A stretch of 64,000 bases of DNA from Saposhnikovia divaricata (lineage: Eukaryota; Streptophyta; Magnoliopsida; Apiales; Apiaceae), in contig CM071596.1 of NCBI GenBank assembly GCA_036435485.1, positions 142,117,501 to 142,181,500 on the forward strand, written 5' to 3'. Positions 27,101 to 37,810 of the stretch are shown here, piece after piece (the first letter of the stretch is position 1; each line of letters begins with the position of its first letter). A program made the position numbers and the translations under genes. A model generated the notes under the pieces. The model was not told the DNA's origin, did no database searches, and was given only the letters and a program-made list of their open reading frames with translations.

Positions 27101-30012
27101 TTGAACGGTCAACTAGTACTTTGACCGGAACCCCTAAACAGGGTTTCGTCAGGGTTTAAGGATTCGATTTTTTAAAAAATATTTCTCGAAGACCCAACCA
27201 TACGAGCATCAAGATCCATCATTTTTAATGTTATTCCCAAAATTTCAAAAAAAAATTATTTGATTGGGTAATTGAACGGTCAACTAGTACTTTGACCGGA
27301 ATCCCTAAATAGGGTTTCATCAGGGTTCAAGGATTCAATTTTTTAAAAATTATTTCTCGAAGACTCAACCGTATAGGCATCAAGATCCATCATTTTTAAT
27401 GTTATTCCCAAAATTTCAAAAAAAAATTATTTGATTGGGTAATTGAACGGTCAACTAGTACTTTGACCGGAACCCCTAAACAGGGTTTCGTCAGGGTTTA
27501 AGGATTCGATTTTTGAAAAAACAATTCTCGGAGACCGAACTGTACGGGCATCAAGATCCATCATTTTTAATGTTATTCCCGAAATTTAAAAAAAAAAATT
27601 TGATTGGGTAATTTAACGGTCAACTAGTACTTTGATCGGAACCCCTGAACAGGGTTTCATCAAGGTTTAAGGATTCGATTTTTAAAAAAATATTTCTCGA
27701 AGACCCAACCGTAAGGGAATTAAGATCCATCATTTTTAATGTTATTTCCAAAATTTTAAAAAAAAATTATTTGATTGGGTAATTGAACGGTCAACTAGTA
27801 CTTTCACTGGAATCCCTAAACAGGGATTCGTCCGGGTTTAAGGATTCGATTTTTTAAAAATATTTCTCGATGATCCAACCGTACGGGCATCAATATCCAT
27901 CATTTTTAATTTTATTCCCAAAATTTTAAAAAAAAATTATTTGATTGGGTAATTGAACGGTCAACTAGTACTATGATCGGAACCCCTAAACAAAGCTTCG
28001 TCAGGGTTTATGGATTCGATTTTTTAAAAACTATTTCTTGAAGACTCAATCGTACAGGCATCAAGATCCATCATTTTTAATGTTATTCCCAAAATTTAAA
28101 AAAAAATTATTTGATTGGGTAATTGAACGATCAACTAGTAGTTTGACCGGAATCCCTAAACAGGGTTTCGTCAAGGCTTAAGGATTCGATTTTTTAAAAA
28201 ATATTTTTCGAAGACCCAACCGTACGGGCATCAAGATCCATCATTTTTAATGTTATTCTCAAAATTTCAAAAAAAAAATTATTTGATTGGGTAATTGAAC
28301 GGTCAATTAGTACTTTGACCGGAACCCCTAAACAGGGTTTCGTCAGGGTTTAAGGATTCGATATTTATTAAAATTATTTCTCGAAGACCCAACCGTAAGG
28401 GCATTAAGATCCATCATTTTTAATGTTATTCCCAAAATTTTAAAAAAAAATTATTTGATTGGGTAATTGAACGGTCAACTAGTACTTTCACCGGAATCCC
28501 TAAACAGGGTTTCGTCAGGGTTTAAGGATTCGATTTTTTAAAAAATATTTCTCGAAGATCCAACCATACGGGTATCAATATCCATCATTTTTAATGTTAT
28601 TTCCAAAATTTAAAAAAAAGTATTTGATTGGGTAATTGAACGGTCAACTAGTACTATGATCGGAACCCCTAAACAGGGTTTCGTCAGGGTTTATGGATTC
28701 GATTTTTTAAAAAATATTTCTCGAAGACTCAATCGTACAGGCATCAAGATCCATCATTTTTAATTTTATTCCCAAAATTTCAAAAAAAAAAAATTATTTG
28801 ATTGGGTAATTGAACGATCAACTAGTAGTTTGACCGGAATCCCTAAAAAGGTTTTCGTCAGGGTTTAAGGATTCGATTTTTTAAAAATTATTTCTCGAAG
28901 ATCAAACCATACGAGCATCAAGATCCATCATTTTTAATGTTATTCCCAAAATTTCAAAAAAAATATTATTTGATTGGGTAATTGAACGGTCAACTAGTAC
29001 TTTGACCGGAACCCCTAAATAGGGTTTCATCAGGGTTCAAGGATTCGATTTTTTAAAAATTATTTATCGAAGACTCAACCATACAGGCATCAAGATCCAT
29101 CAATTTTAATGTTATTCCCAAAATTTCAAAAAAAAATTTATTTGATTGGGTAATTGAACGGTCAATTAGTACTTTGACCGGAACCCCTAAACAGGGTTTC
29201 GTCAGGGTTTAAGGATTCGATTTTTTAAAAAATATTTCTCGAAGACTCAATCGTACAGGCATCAAGATCCGTCATTTTTAATGTTATTCCCAAAATTTCA
29301 AAAAAAAAATTATTTGATTGGGTAATTGAACGATCAACTAGTAGTTTGACCGGAATCCCTAAACAGGGTTTCGTCAGGGTTTAAGGATTCGATTTTTTAA
29401 AAAATATTTCTCGAAGACCCAACCATACGAGCATCAAGATCCATCATTTTTAATGTTATTCCCAAAATTTCAAAAAAAATTTATTTGATTGGGTAATTGA
29501 ACGGTCAACTAGTACTTTGACCGGAACCCCTAAATAGGGTTTCATCAGGGTTCAAGGATTCAATTTTTTAAAATTATTTCTCGAAGACTCAACCGTATAG
29601 GCATCAAGATCCATCATTTTTAATGTTATTCCCAAATTTCAAAAAAAAATTATTTGATTGGGTAATTGAACGGTCAACTAGTACTTTGACCGGAACCCCT
29701 AAACAGGGTTTCGTCAGGGTTTAAGGATTCGATTTTTTAAAAAATATTTCTCGAAGACCCAACCATACGAGCATCAAGATCCATCATTTTTAATGTTATT
29801 CCCAAAATTTCAAAAAAAAATTATTTGATTGGGTAATTGAACGGTCAACTAGTACTTTGACCGGAATCCCTAAATAGGGTTTCATCAGGGTTCAAGGATT
29901 CAATTTTTTAAAAATTATTTCTCGAAGACTCAACCGTATAGGCATCAAGATCCATCATTTTTAATGTTATTCCCAAAATTTCAAAAAAAAATTATTTGAT
30001 TGGGTAATTGAA

Positions 30013-30034
30013 CGGTCAACTAGTACTTTGACCG
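30013..30034. other. Dyad around ACTAGTAC present in most monomers (example copy)
   Basis: In this copy, arms CGGTCAA and TTGACCG are perfect inverted repeats of 7 bp around the 8-nt centre CTAGTACT. The same dyad occurs about every 171 bp in the commonest subtypes. Other subtypes break one arm: CGATCAA on the left with an intact right arm, TTTCACCG or TATGATCG on the right with an intact left arm. It could extrude as a small hairpin or be a dimeric protein site; no protein is known to me for it. ACTAGT at its centre is a restriction site (SpeI) expected once per monomer. Confidence 0.75.
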
Positions 30035-30035
30035 G

Positions 30036-30068
30036 AACCCCTAAACAGGGTTTCGTCAGGGTTTAAGG
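30036..30068. other. Inverted telomere-like block in the monomer (example copy)
   Basis: Each monomer carries a plant-telomere-type heptamer in C-rich orientation (CCCTAAA, here 30039-30045). One base later comes the G-rich heptamer AGGGTTT (30047-30053), and five bases after its end (TTTCGTC link) a second AGGGTTTA (30058-30065). The facing copies give a short inverted repeat, AACCC against GGGTT. Common variants are CCCTAAATAGGGTTT, CCCTGAACAGGGTTT and CCCTAAACAAAGCTTCG. It is not a telomere array; it is a fixed part of the satellite unit. Confidence 0.8.
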
Positions 30069-30072
30069 ATTC

Positions 30073-33000
30073 GATTTTTGAAAAAACAATTCTCGGAGAC
30101 CGAACTGTACGGGCATCAAGATCCATCATTTTTAATGTTATTCCCGAAATTTAAAAAAAAAAAATTTGATTGGGTAATTTAACGGTCAACTAGTACTTTG
30201 ACCGGAACCCCTGAACAGGGTTTCATCAAGGTTTAAGGATTCGATTTTTAAAAAAATATTTCTCGAAGACCCAACCGTAAGGGAATTAAGATCCATCATT
30301 TTTAATGTTATTTCCAAAATTTTAAAAAAAATTATTTGATTGGGTAATTGAACGGTCAACTAGTACTTTCACTGGAATCCCTAAACAGGGATTCGTCCGG
30401 GTTTAAGGATTCGATTTTTTAAAAATATTTCTCGATGATCCAACCGTACGGGCATCAATATCCATCATTTTTAATTTTATTCCCAAAATTTAAAAAAAAA
30501 ATTATTTGATTGGGTAATTGAACGGTCAACTAGTACTATGATCGGAACCCCTAAACAAAGCTTCGTCAGGGTTTATGGATTCGATTTTTTTAAAAACTAT
30601 TTCTTGAAGACTCAATCGTACAGGCATCAAGATCCATCATTTTTAATGTTATTCCCAAAATTTAAAAAAAAAATTATTTGATTGGGTAATTGAACGATCA
30701 ACTAGTAGTTTGACCGGAATCCCTAAACAGGGTTTCGTCAAGGCTTAAGGATTCGATTTTTTAAAAAATATTTTTCGAAGACCCAACCGTACGGGCATCA
30801 AGATCCATCATTTTTAATGTTATTCCCAAATTTCAAAAAAAATTATTTGATTGGGTAATTGAACGGTCAACTAGTACTTTGACCGGAACCCCTAAACAGG
30901 GTTTCGTCAGGGTTTAAGGATTCGATTTTTTAAAAAATATTTCTCGAAGACCCAACCATACGAGCATCAAGATCCATCATTTTTAATGTTATTCCCAAAA
31001 TTTTAAAAAAAAATTATTTGATTGGGTAATTGAACGGTCAACTAGTACTTTGACCGGAATCCCTAAATAGGGTTTCATCAGGGTTCAAGGATTCAATTTT
31101 TTAAAAATTATTTCTCGAAGACTCAACCGTATAGGCATCAAGATCCATCATTTTTAATGTTATTCCCAAAATTTCAAAAAAAAATTATTTGATTGGGTAA
31201 TTGAACGGTCAACTAGTACTTTGACCGGAACCCCTAAACAGGGTTTCGTCAGGGTTTAAGGATTCGATTTTTGAAAAAACAATTCTCGGAGACCGAACTG
31301 TACGGGCATCAAGATCCATCATTTTTAATGTTATTCCCGAAATTTAAAAAAAAAATTTGATTGGGTAATTTAACGGTCAACTAGTACTTTGACCGGAACT
31401 CCTGAACAGGGTTTCATCAAGGTTTAAGGATTCGATTTTTAAAAAAATATTTCTCGAAGACCCAACCGTAAGGGAATTAAGATCCATCATTTTTAATGTT
31501 ATTTCCAAAATTTTAAAAAAAAATTATTTGATTGGGTAATTGAACGGTCAACTAGTACTTTCACTGGAATCCCTAAACAGGGATTCGTCCGGGTTTAAGG
31601 ATTCGATTTTTTAAAAATATTTCTCGATGATCCAACCGTACGGGCATCAATATCCATCATTTTTAATTTTATTCCCAAAATTTAAAAAAAAAATTATTTG
31701 ATTGGGTAATTGAACGGTCAACTAGTACTATGATCGGAACCCCTAAACAAAGCTTCGTCAGGGTTTATGGATTCGATTTTTTAAAAACTATTTCTTGAAG
31801 ACTCAATCGTACAGGCATCAAGATCCATCATTTTTAATGTTATTCCCAAAATTTAAAAAAAAAATTATTTGATTGGGTAATTGAACGATCAACTAGTAGT
31901 TTGACCGGAATCCCTAAACAGGGTTTCGTCAAGGCTTAAGGATTCGATTTTTTAAAAAATATTTTTCGAAGACCCAACCGTACGGGCATCAAGATCCATC
32001 ATTTTTAATGTTATTCCCAAATTTCAAAAAAAATTATTTGATTGGGTAATTGAACGGTCAACTAGTACTTTGACCGGAACCCCTAAACAGGGTTTCGTCA
32101 GGGTTTAAGGATTCGATTTTTTAAAAAATATTTCTCGAAGACCCAACCATACGAGCATCAAGATCCATCATTTTTAATGTTATTCCCAAAATTTCAAAAA
32201 AAAATTATTTGATTGGGTAATTGAACGGTCAACTAGTACTTTGACCGGAATCCCTAAATAGGGTTTCATCAGGGTTCAAGGATTCAATTTTTTAAAAATT
32301 ATTTCTCGAAGACTCAACCGTATAGGCATCAAGATCCATCATTTTTAATGTTATTCCCAAAATTTCAAAAAAAAATTATTTGATTGGGTAATTGAACGGT
32401 CAACTAGTACTTTGACCGGAACCCCTAAACAGGGTTTCGTCAGGGTTTAAGGATTCGATTTTTGAAAAAACAATTCTCGGAGACCGAACTGTACGGGCAT
32501 CAAGATCCATCATTTTTAATGTTATTCCCGAAATTTAAAAAAAAAAATTTGATTGGGTAATTTAACGGTCAACTAGTACTTTGACCGGAACTCCTGAACA
32601 GGGTTTCATCAAGGTTTAAGGATTCGATTTTTAAAAAAATATTTCTCGAAGACCCAACCGTAAGGGAATTAAGATCCATCATTTTTAATGTTATTTCCAA
32701 AATTTTAAAAAAAAATTATTTGATTGGGTAATTGAACGGTCAACTAGTACTTTCACTGGAATCCCTAAACAGGGATTCGTCCGGGTTTAAGGATTCGATT
32801 TTTTAAAAATATTTCTCGATGATCCAACCGTACGGGCATCAATATCCATCATTTTTAATTTTATTCCCAAAATTTAAAAAAAAAATTATTTGATTGGGTA
32901 ATTGAACGGTCAACTAGTACTATGATCGGAACCCCTAAACAAAGCTTCGTCAGGGTTTATGGATTCGATTTTTTAAAAACTATTTCTTGAAGACTCAATC

Positions 33001-34840
33001 GTACAGGCATCAAGATCCATCATTTTTAATGTTATTCCCAAAATTTAAAAAAAAAATTATTTGATTGGGTAATTGAACGATCAACTAGTAGTTTGACCGG
33101 AATCCCTAAACAGGGTTTCGTCAAGGCTTAAGGATTCGATTTTTTAAAAAATATTTTTCGAAGACCCAACCGTACGGGCATCAAGATCCATCATTTTTAA
33201 TGTTATTCCCAAATTTCAAAAAAAATTATTTGATTGGGTAATTGAACGGTCAACTAGTACTTTGACCGGAACCCCTAAACAGGGTTTCGTCAGGGTTTAA
33301 GGATTCGATTTTTTAAAAAATATTTCTCGAAGACCCAACCATACGAGCATCAAGATCCATCATTTTTAATGTTATTCCCAAAATTTCAAAAAAAAATTAT
33401 TTGATTGGGTAATTGAACGGTCAACTAGTACTTTGACCGGAATCCCTAAATAGGGTTTCATCAGGGTTCAAGGATTCAATTTTTTAAAAATTATTTCTCG
33501 AAGACTCAACCGTATAGGCATCAAGATCCATCATTTTTAATGTTATTCCCAAAATTTCAAAAAAAAATTATTTGATTGGGTAATTGAACGGTCAACTAGT
33601 ACTTTGACCGGAACCCCTAAACAGGGTTTCGTCAGGGTTTAAGGATTCGATTTTTGAAAAAACAATTCTCGGAGACCGAACTGTACGGGCATCAAGATCC
33701 ATCATTTTTAATGTTATTCCCGAAATTTAAAAAAAAAAATTTGATTGGGTAATTTAACGGTCAACTAGTACTTTGACCGGAACTCCTGAACAGGGTTTCA
33801 TCAAGGTTTAAGGATTCGATTTTTAAAAAAATATTTCTCGAAGACCCAACCGTAAGGGAATTAAGATCCATCATTTTTAATGTTATTTCCAAAATTTTAA
33901 AAAAAAATTATTTGATTGGGTAATTGAACGGTCAACTAGTACTTTCACTGGAATCCCTAAACAGGGATTCGTCCGGGTTTAAGGATTCGATTTTTTAAAA
34001 ATATTTCTCGATGATCCAACCGTACGGGCATCAATATCCATCATTTTTAATTTTATTCCCAAAATTTAAAAAAAAAATTATTTGATTGGGTAATTGAACG
34101 GTCAACTAGTACTATGATCGGAACCCCTAAACAAAGCTTCGTCAGGGTTTATGGATTCGATTTTTTAAAAACTATTTCTTGAAGACTCAATCGTACAGGC
34201 ATCAAGATCCATCATTTTTAATGTTATTCCCAAAATTTAAAAAAAAAATTATTTGATTGGGTAATTGAACGATCAACTAGTAGTTTGACAGGAATCCCTA
34301 AACAGGGTTTCGTCAAGGCTTAAGGATTCGATTTTTTAAAAAATATTTTTCGAAGACCCAACCGTACGGGCATCAAGATCCATCATTTTTAATGTTATTC
34401 CCAAATTTCAAAAAAAAAATTATTTGATTGGGTAATTGAACGGTCAACTAGTACTTTGACCGGAACCCCTAAACAGGGTTTCGTCAGGGTTTAAGGATTC
34501 GATTTTTTAAAAAATATTTCTCGAAGACCCAACCATACGAGCATCAAGATCCATCATTTTTAATGTTATTCCCAAAATTTCAAAAAAAAATTATTTGATT
34601 GGGTAATTGAACGGTCAACTAGTACTTTGACCGGAACCCCTAAATAGGGTTTCATCAGGGTTCAAGGATTCAATTTTTTAAAATTATTTCTCGAAGACTC
34701 AACCGTATAGGCATCAAGATCCATCATTTTTAATGTTATTCCCAAATTTCAAAAAAAATTTATTTGATTGGGTAATTGAACGGTCAACTAGTACTTTGAC
34801 CGGAACCCCTGAACAGGGTTTCGTCAGGGTTTAAGGATTC
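30073..34840 (+). repeat. 7-monomer HOR (~1.192 kb), four near-identical copies
   Basis: The marker GATTTTTGAAAAAACAATTC lies at 30073, 31266, 32457 and 33649, spaced 1193, 1191 and 1192 bp. Each unit runs through the same seven subtypes. Differences are very few: ACTCCTGAACAGG marks units two to four against ACCCCTGAACAGG in the first, one GACAGGAATCC occurs in the fourth (~34286), and A-runs vary by a base or so. The order equals the 15-mer lacking eight consecutive monomers, fused in the shortened TTATTCCCAAATTTC (three A instead of four) near 30825, 32017, 33209 and 34400. This is the most homogeneous part of the window. Confidence 0.9.
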
Positions 34841-36635
34841 GATTTTTTAAAAAATATTTCTCGAAGACCCAACCATACGAGCATCAAGATCCATCATTTT
34901 TAATGTTATTCCCAAAATTTCAAAAAAAAATTATTTGATTGGGTAATTGAACGGTCAATTAGTACTTTGACCGGAATCCCTAAATAGGGTTTCATCAGGG
35001 TTCAAGGATTCAATTTTTTAAAAATTATTTCTCGAAGACTCAACCGTATAGGCATCAAGATCCATCATTTTTAATGTTATTCCCAAATTTTCAAAAAAAA
35101 ATTATTTGATTGGGTAATTGAACAGTCAACTAGTACTTTGACCGGAACCCCTAAACAGGGTTTCGTCAGGGTTTAAGGATTCGATTTTTGAAAAAACAAT
35201 TCTCGGAGACCGAACTGTACGGGCATCAAGATCCATCATTTTTAATGTTATTCCCGAAATTTAAAAAAAAAATATTTGATTGGGTAATTTAACGGTCAAC
35301 TAGTACTTTGACCGGAACCCCTGAACAGGGTTTCATCAAGGTTTAAGGATTCGATTTTTAAAAAAATATTTCTCGAAGACCCAACCGTAAGGGAATTAAG
35401 ATCCATCATTTTTAATGTTATTCCCAAAATTTTAAAAAAAAATTATTTGATTGGGTAATTGAACGATCAACTAGTAGTTTGACCGGAATCCCTAAACAGG
35501 GTTTCGTCCGGGTTTAAGGATTCGATTTTTTAAAAATATTTCTCGAAGATCCAACCGTACGGGCATCAAGATCCATCATTTTTAATGTTATTCTCAAAAT
35601 TTCAAAAAAAAAATTATTTGATTGGGTAATTGAACGGTCAATTAGTACTTTGACCGGAACCCCTAAACAGGGTTTCGTCAGGGTTTAAGGATTCGATTTT
35701 TTAAAAAATATTTCTCGAAGACCCAACCATACGAGCATCAAGATCCATCATTTTTAATGTTATTCCCAAAATTTCAAAAAAAAATTATTTGATTGGGTAA
35801 TTGAACGGTCAACTAGTACTTTGACCGGAACCCCTAAATAGGGTTTCATCAGGGTTCAAGGATTCAATTTTTTAAAATTATTTCTCGAAGACTCAACCGT
35901 ATAGGCATCAAGATCCATCATTTTTAATGTTATTCCCAAATTTCAAAAAAAAATTATTTGATTGGGTAATTGAACGGTCAACTAGTACTTTGACCGGAAC
36001 CCCTAAACAGGGTTTCGTCAGGGTTTAAGGATTCGATTTTTTAAAAAATATTTCTCGAAGACCCAACCATACGAGCATCAAGATCCATCATTTTTAATGT
36101 TATTCCCAAAATTTCAAAAAAAAATTATTTGATTGGGTAATTGAACGGTCAATTAGTACTTTGACCGGAATCCCTAAATAGGGTTTCATCAGGGTTCAAG
36201 GATTCAATTTTTTAAAAATTATTTCTCGAAGACTCAACCGTATAGGCATCAAGATCCATCATTTTTAATGTTATTTCCAAAATTTAAAAAAAAAAGTATT
36301 TGATTGGGTAATTGAACGGTCAACTAGTACTATGATCGGAACCCCTAAACAGGGTTTCGTCAGGGTTTATGGATTCGATTTTTTAAAAAATATTTCTCGA
36401 AGACTCAATGATACAGGCATCAAGATCCATCATTTTTAATGTTATTCCCAAAATTTCAAAAAAAAAAAAATTATTTGATTGGGTAATTGAACGATCAACT
36501 AGTAGTTTGACCGGAATCCCTAAAAAGGGTTTCGTCAGGGTTTAAGGATTCGATTTTTTAAAAAATATTTCTCGAAGACCAAACCATACGAGCATCAAGA
36601 TCCATCATTTTTAATGTTTTTCCCAAAATTTCAAA

Positions 36636-36671
36636 AAAAAATATTATTTGATTAAAAAATATTATTTGATT
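36636..36671 (+). repeat. 18-bp tandem duplication inside a monomer (copy A)
   Basis: The unit AAAAAATATTATTTGATT occurs twice in direct succession within one monomer, where every other monomer has it once. The same event is present at 55422-55457. Because it is rare and shared at the same distance from the LTR, it is a good marker of common descent of the two blocks. Replication slippage is the simplest cause. Confidence 0.9.
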
Positions 36672-36859
36672 GGGTAATTGAACGGTCAACTAGTACTTTG
36701 ACCGGAACCCCTAAATAGGGTTTCATCAGGGTTCAAGGATTCGATTTTTTAAAAATTATTTCTCGAAGACTCAACCGTACAGGCATCAAGATCCATAAAT
36801 TTTAATGTTATTCCCAAAATTTCAAAAAAAATTTATTTGATTGGGTAATTGAACGGTCA

Positions 36860-36864
36860 ATTAG
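36860..36864. other. Left target-site duplication ATTAG of solo LTR A
   Basis: ATTAG directly precedes TGTTATTCCC and is repeated at 37878-37882 after CCTAACA. Removing the insert and one copy restores the satellite reading GGTCAATTAGTACTTTGACC, found in uninterrupted monomers such as ~23173. Five bases is the usual duplication length for Ty1-copia and Ty3 integrases. Confidence 0.93.
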
Positions 36865-37000
36865 TGTTATTCCCAGATTACACACTTGTATAATTGTAGA
36901 AGGGGGGTTGAATACAATTCTTGATATTTATAAATTTCTGATAAGAACTCCAGAAATTTATGCAGAGATAATTGCAATGTAAGATTTAAACACAAACACA

Positions 37001-37032
37001 TATAAAATCAGGTGGTTAATATGCACCACCTG
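37001..37032 (+). promoter_or_regulatory. Possible LTR TATA box followed by a perfect dyad (copy A)
   Basis: TATAAAA at 37001-37007 lies about 137 bp into the LTR. It is followed at once by CAGGTGGT (37009-37016), an 8-nt spacer TAATATGC, and ACCACCTG (37025-37032), a perfect 8-bp inverted repeat. If transcription runs along the plus strand, the dyad would lie around or just before the RNA start. Promoter function is inferred from position only. Confidence 0.45.
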
Positions 37033-37472
37033 AAGCTTTTATTTGAAGAAAACTCTGTGATACAAAATGTACACAGCTGCCGTTTTACAACTCTTTGCTT
37101 CTAAGGATCTTCAAGAAACCCTAAGCAAATATGTTTGTTTTCTTAACCTACAAAGAGTTGCTACACTTGGTTATATACATCCCAAGTTTTACAAGTACTA
37201 CTGGAATAAGATAATACTAATCTAATTCTAGTTGACTTGCTACTACACTCCAAATACACATGTAGCCGAAAGGTTGTCCTTGTGTTCAGACATGTCTCCT
37301 GCACCTTTCTTGTATTCATAGTGTAAATAGAATGCTTCTTTCTTCTGTGTTTCCAAAGTATGGCTGCCATACTGCTTTTTGTATCTACTATCAACCCATG
37401 TGATCTGTCAGTCAAACATGTCCCTATCAACTGCTAATCCCCAGCTAATCATAGATGACAGTGTCAATGATT

Positions 37473-37810
37473 ATCCGTTGATATTGTACACTGACATCCG
37501 TTGATGATGTATTGAGCGGTATCCGTTGATATTGAGACTTGAGCTGTATCCGTTGATAGAGTGGATTTGAGTTGTATCCGTTGATAGAGTTTTGTCTTCA
37601 TCCGTTGATACACTTTCACTTAGACAGAATTACATAGCATAGCTTATTTACAATTGGCTACCCTATTCTGCCTATCCGTTGATAGTCAACATGACTATGG
37701 ATAAAAACACTATCAACTGATAACATAGAGATACTTGCAGTATGCTACAAAACCTCATCCGTTGATGAGCTACTTGTCAACGGATAGAGTTATAAATCCT
37801 CATCCGTTGA
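37473..37810. repeat. Dispersed ATCCGTTGAT decamers within LTR A
   Basis: Eight exact ATCCGTTGAT copies start at about 37473, 37496, 37521, 37548, 37576, 37600, 37675 and 37756. There is also one ATCCGTTGAC (37802) and one inverted GTCAACGGAT (~37777). Spacing is irregular (about 23-80 bp), so this is a cluster of short motifs and not a simple tandem array. Such clusters in LTRs may be protein-binding enhancer repeats; that is inference. Confidence 0.85.

Larger units (their letters stand above)
18106..30073 (+). repeat. 15-monomer HOR (~2.565 kb), four to five copies
   Basis: GATATTTATTAAAATT is found at 18106, 20671, 23229, 25795 and 28360, with spacings of 2565, 2558, 2566 and 2565 bp, or 15 monomers. 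Further phase markers are CTCGATGATCC with AAACAGGGATTCGTCCGGG, AAACAAAGCTTCG, TCCCTAAAAAGG, and GATTTTTGAAAAAACAATTC (27508 and 30073, 2565 bp apart). Similarity between units rises from left to right; the units around 25.8-30 kb differ by only scattered bases and homopolymer lengths. Confidence 0.9.
1..36864 (+). repeat. ~171-bp AT-rich satellite array, segment 1
   Basis: Head-to-tail tandem copies of one monomer cover this segment without a break. Counting a typical copy from GGATTCGATT to the next gives about 171 bp, and most spacings I measured average 170-171 bp. In order, a monomer holds a T6A5-6 tract, CTCGAAGACCCAACC, a GGGCATCAAGATCC block, CATTTTTAATGTTATTCCC, an A7-A13 run, TTTGATTGGGTAATTG, a dyad around ACTAGTAC, and an inverted telomere-like block ending in AGGGTTTAAGG. 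I saw no monomer in reverse orientation. Monomers differ by diagnostic substitutions that recur in fixed order, which gives the higher-order repeats listed separately. There are no genes; short open frames here are satellite translations. The family does not match any named plant satellite I can recall with confidence. Confidence 0.97.
34840..36864 (+). repeat. Chimeric satellite left of the first solo LTR
   Basis: The GATTTTTGAAAAAACAATTC marker recurs at 35183, nine monomers after the last 7-mer unit. The following subtypes jump between 15-mer phases: a GAACGATCAAC/CCGGGTTTAAGG hybrid near 35465-35520, then monomers copied from another part of the unit. The expected GATATTTATT marker is absent, although the corresponding place beside the second LTR has it (54821). 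From about 36270 the order becomes collinear with 55060 onward. The lengths from marker to LTR are nearly equal (1682 and 1686 bp), so the sequence was exchanged without changing monomer number. Confidence 0.65.

Noticed and set aside
30047..30065. CENP-B box
   Set aside because: TTCG is present, but the required downstream CGGG spacing is not. Plant centromeres are not known to depend on a CENP-B box.
30036..30068. Interstitial telomere array
   Set aside because: The heptamers are single, partly inverted and fixed within each monomer. There is no uninterrupted (TTTAGGG)n run anywhere in the window.
36636..36671. A second transposon footprint next to the LTR
   Set aside because: The extra bases are an exact 18-bp tandem copy of the monomer's own sequence, so slippage explains them without an excised element.
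37161..37430. 89-codon minus-strand frame inside the LTR, repeated at 55948-56217
   Set aside because: It is identical in both only because the LTR is duplicated. It lies wholly within LTR sequence, shows no domain, and LTRs of this type do not encode proteins.
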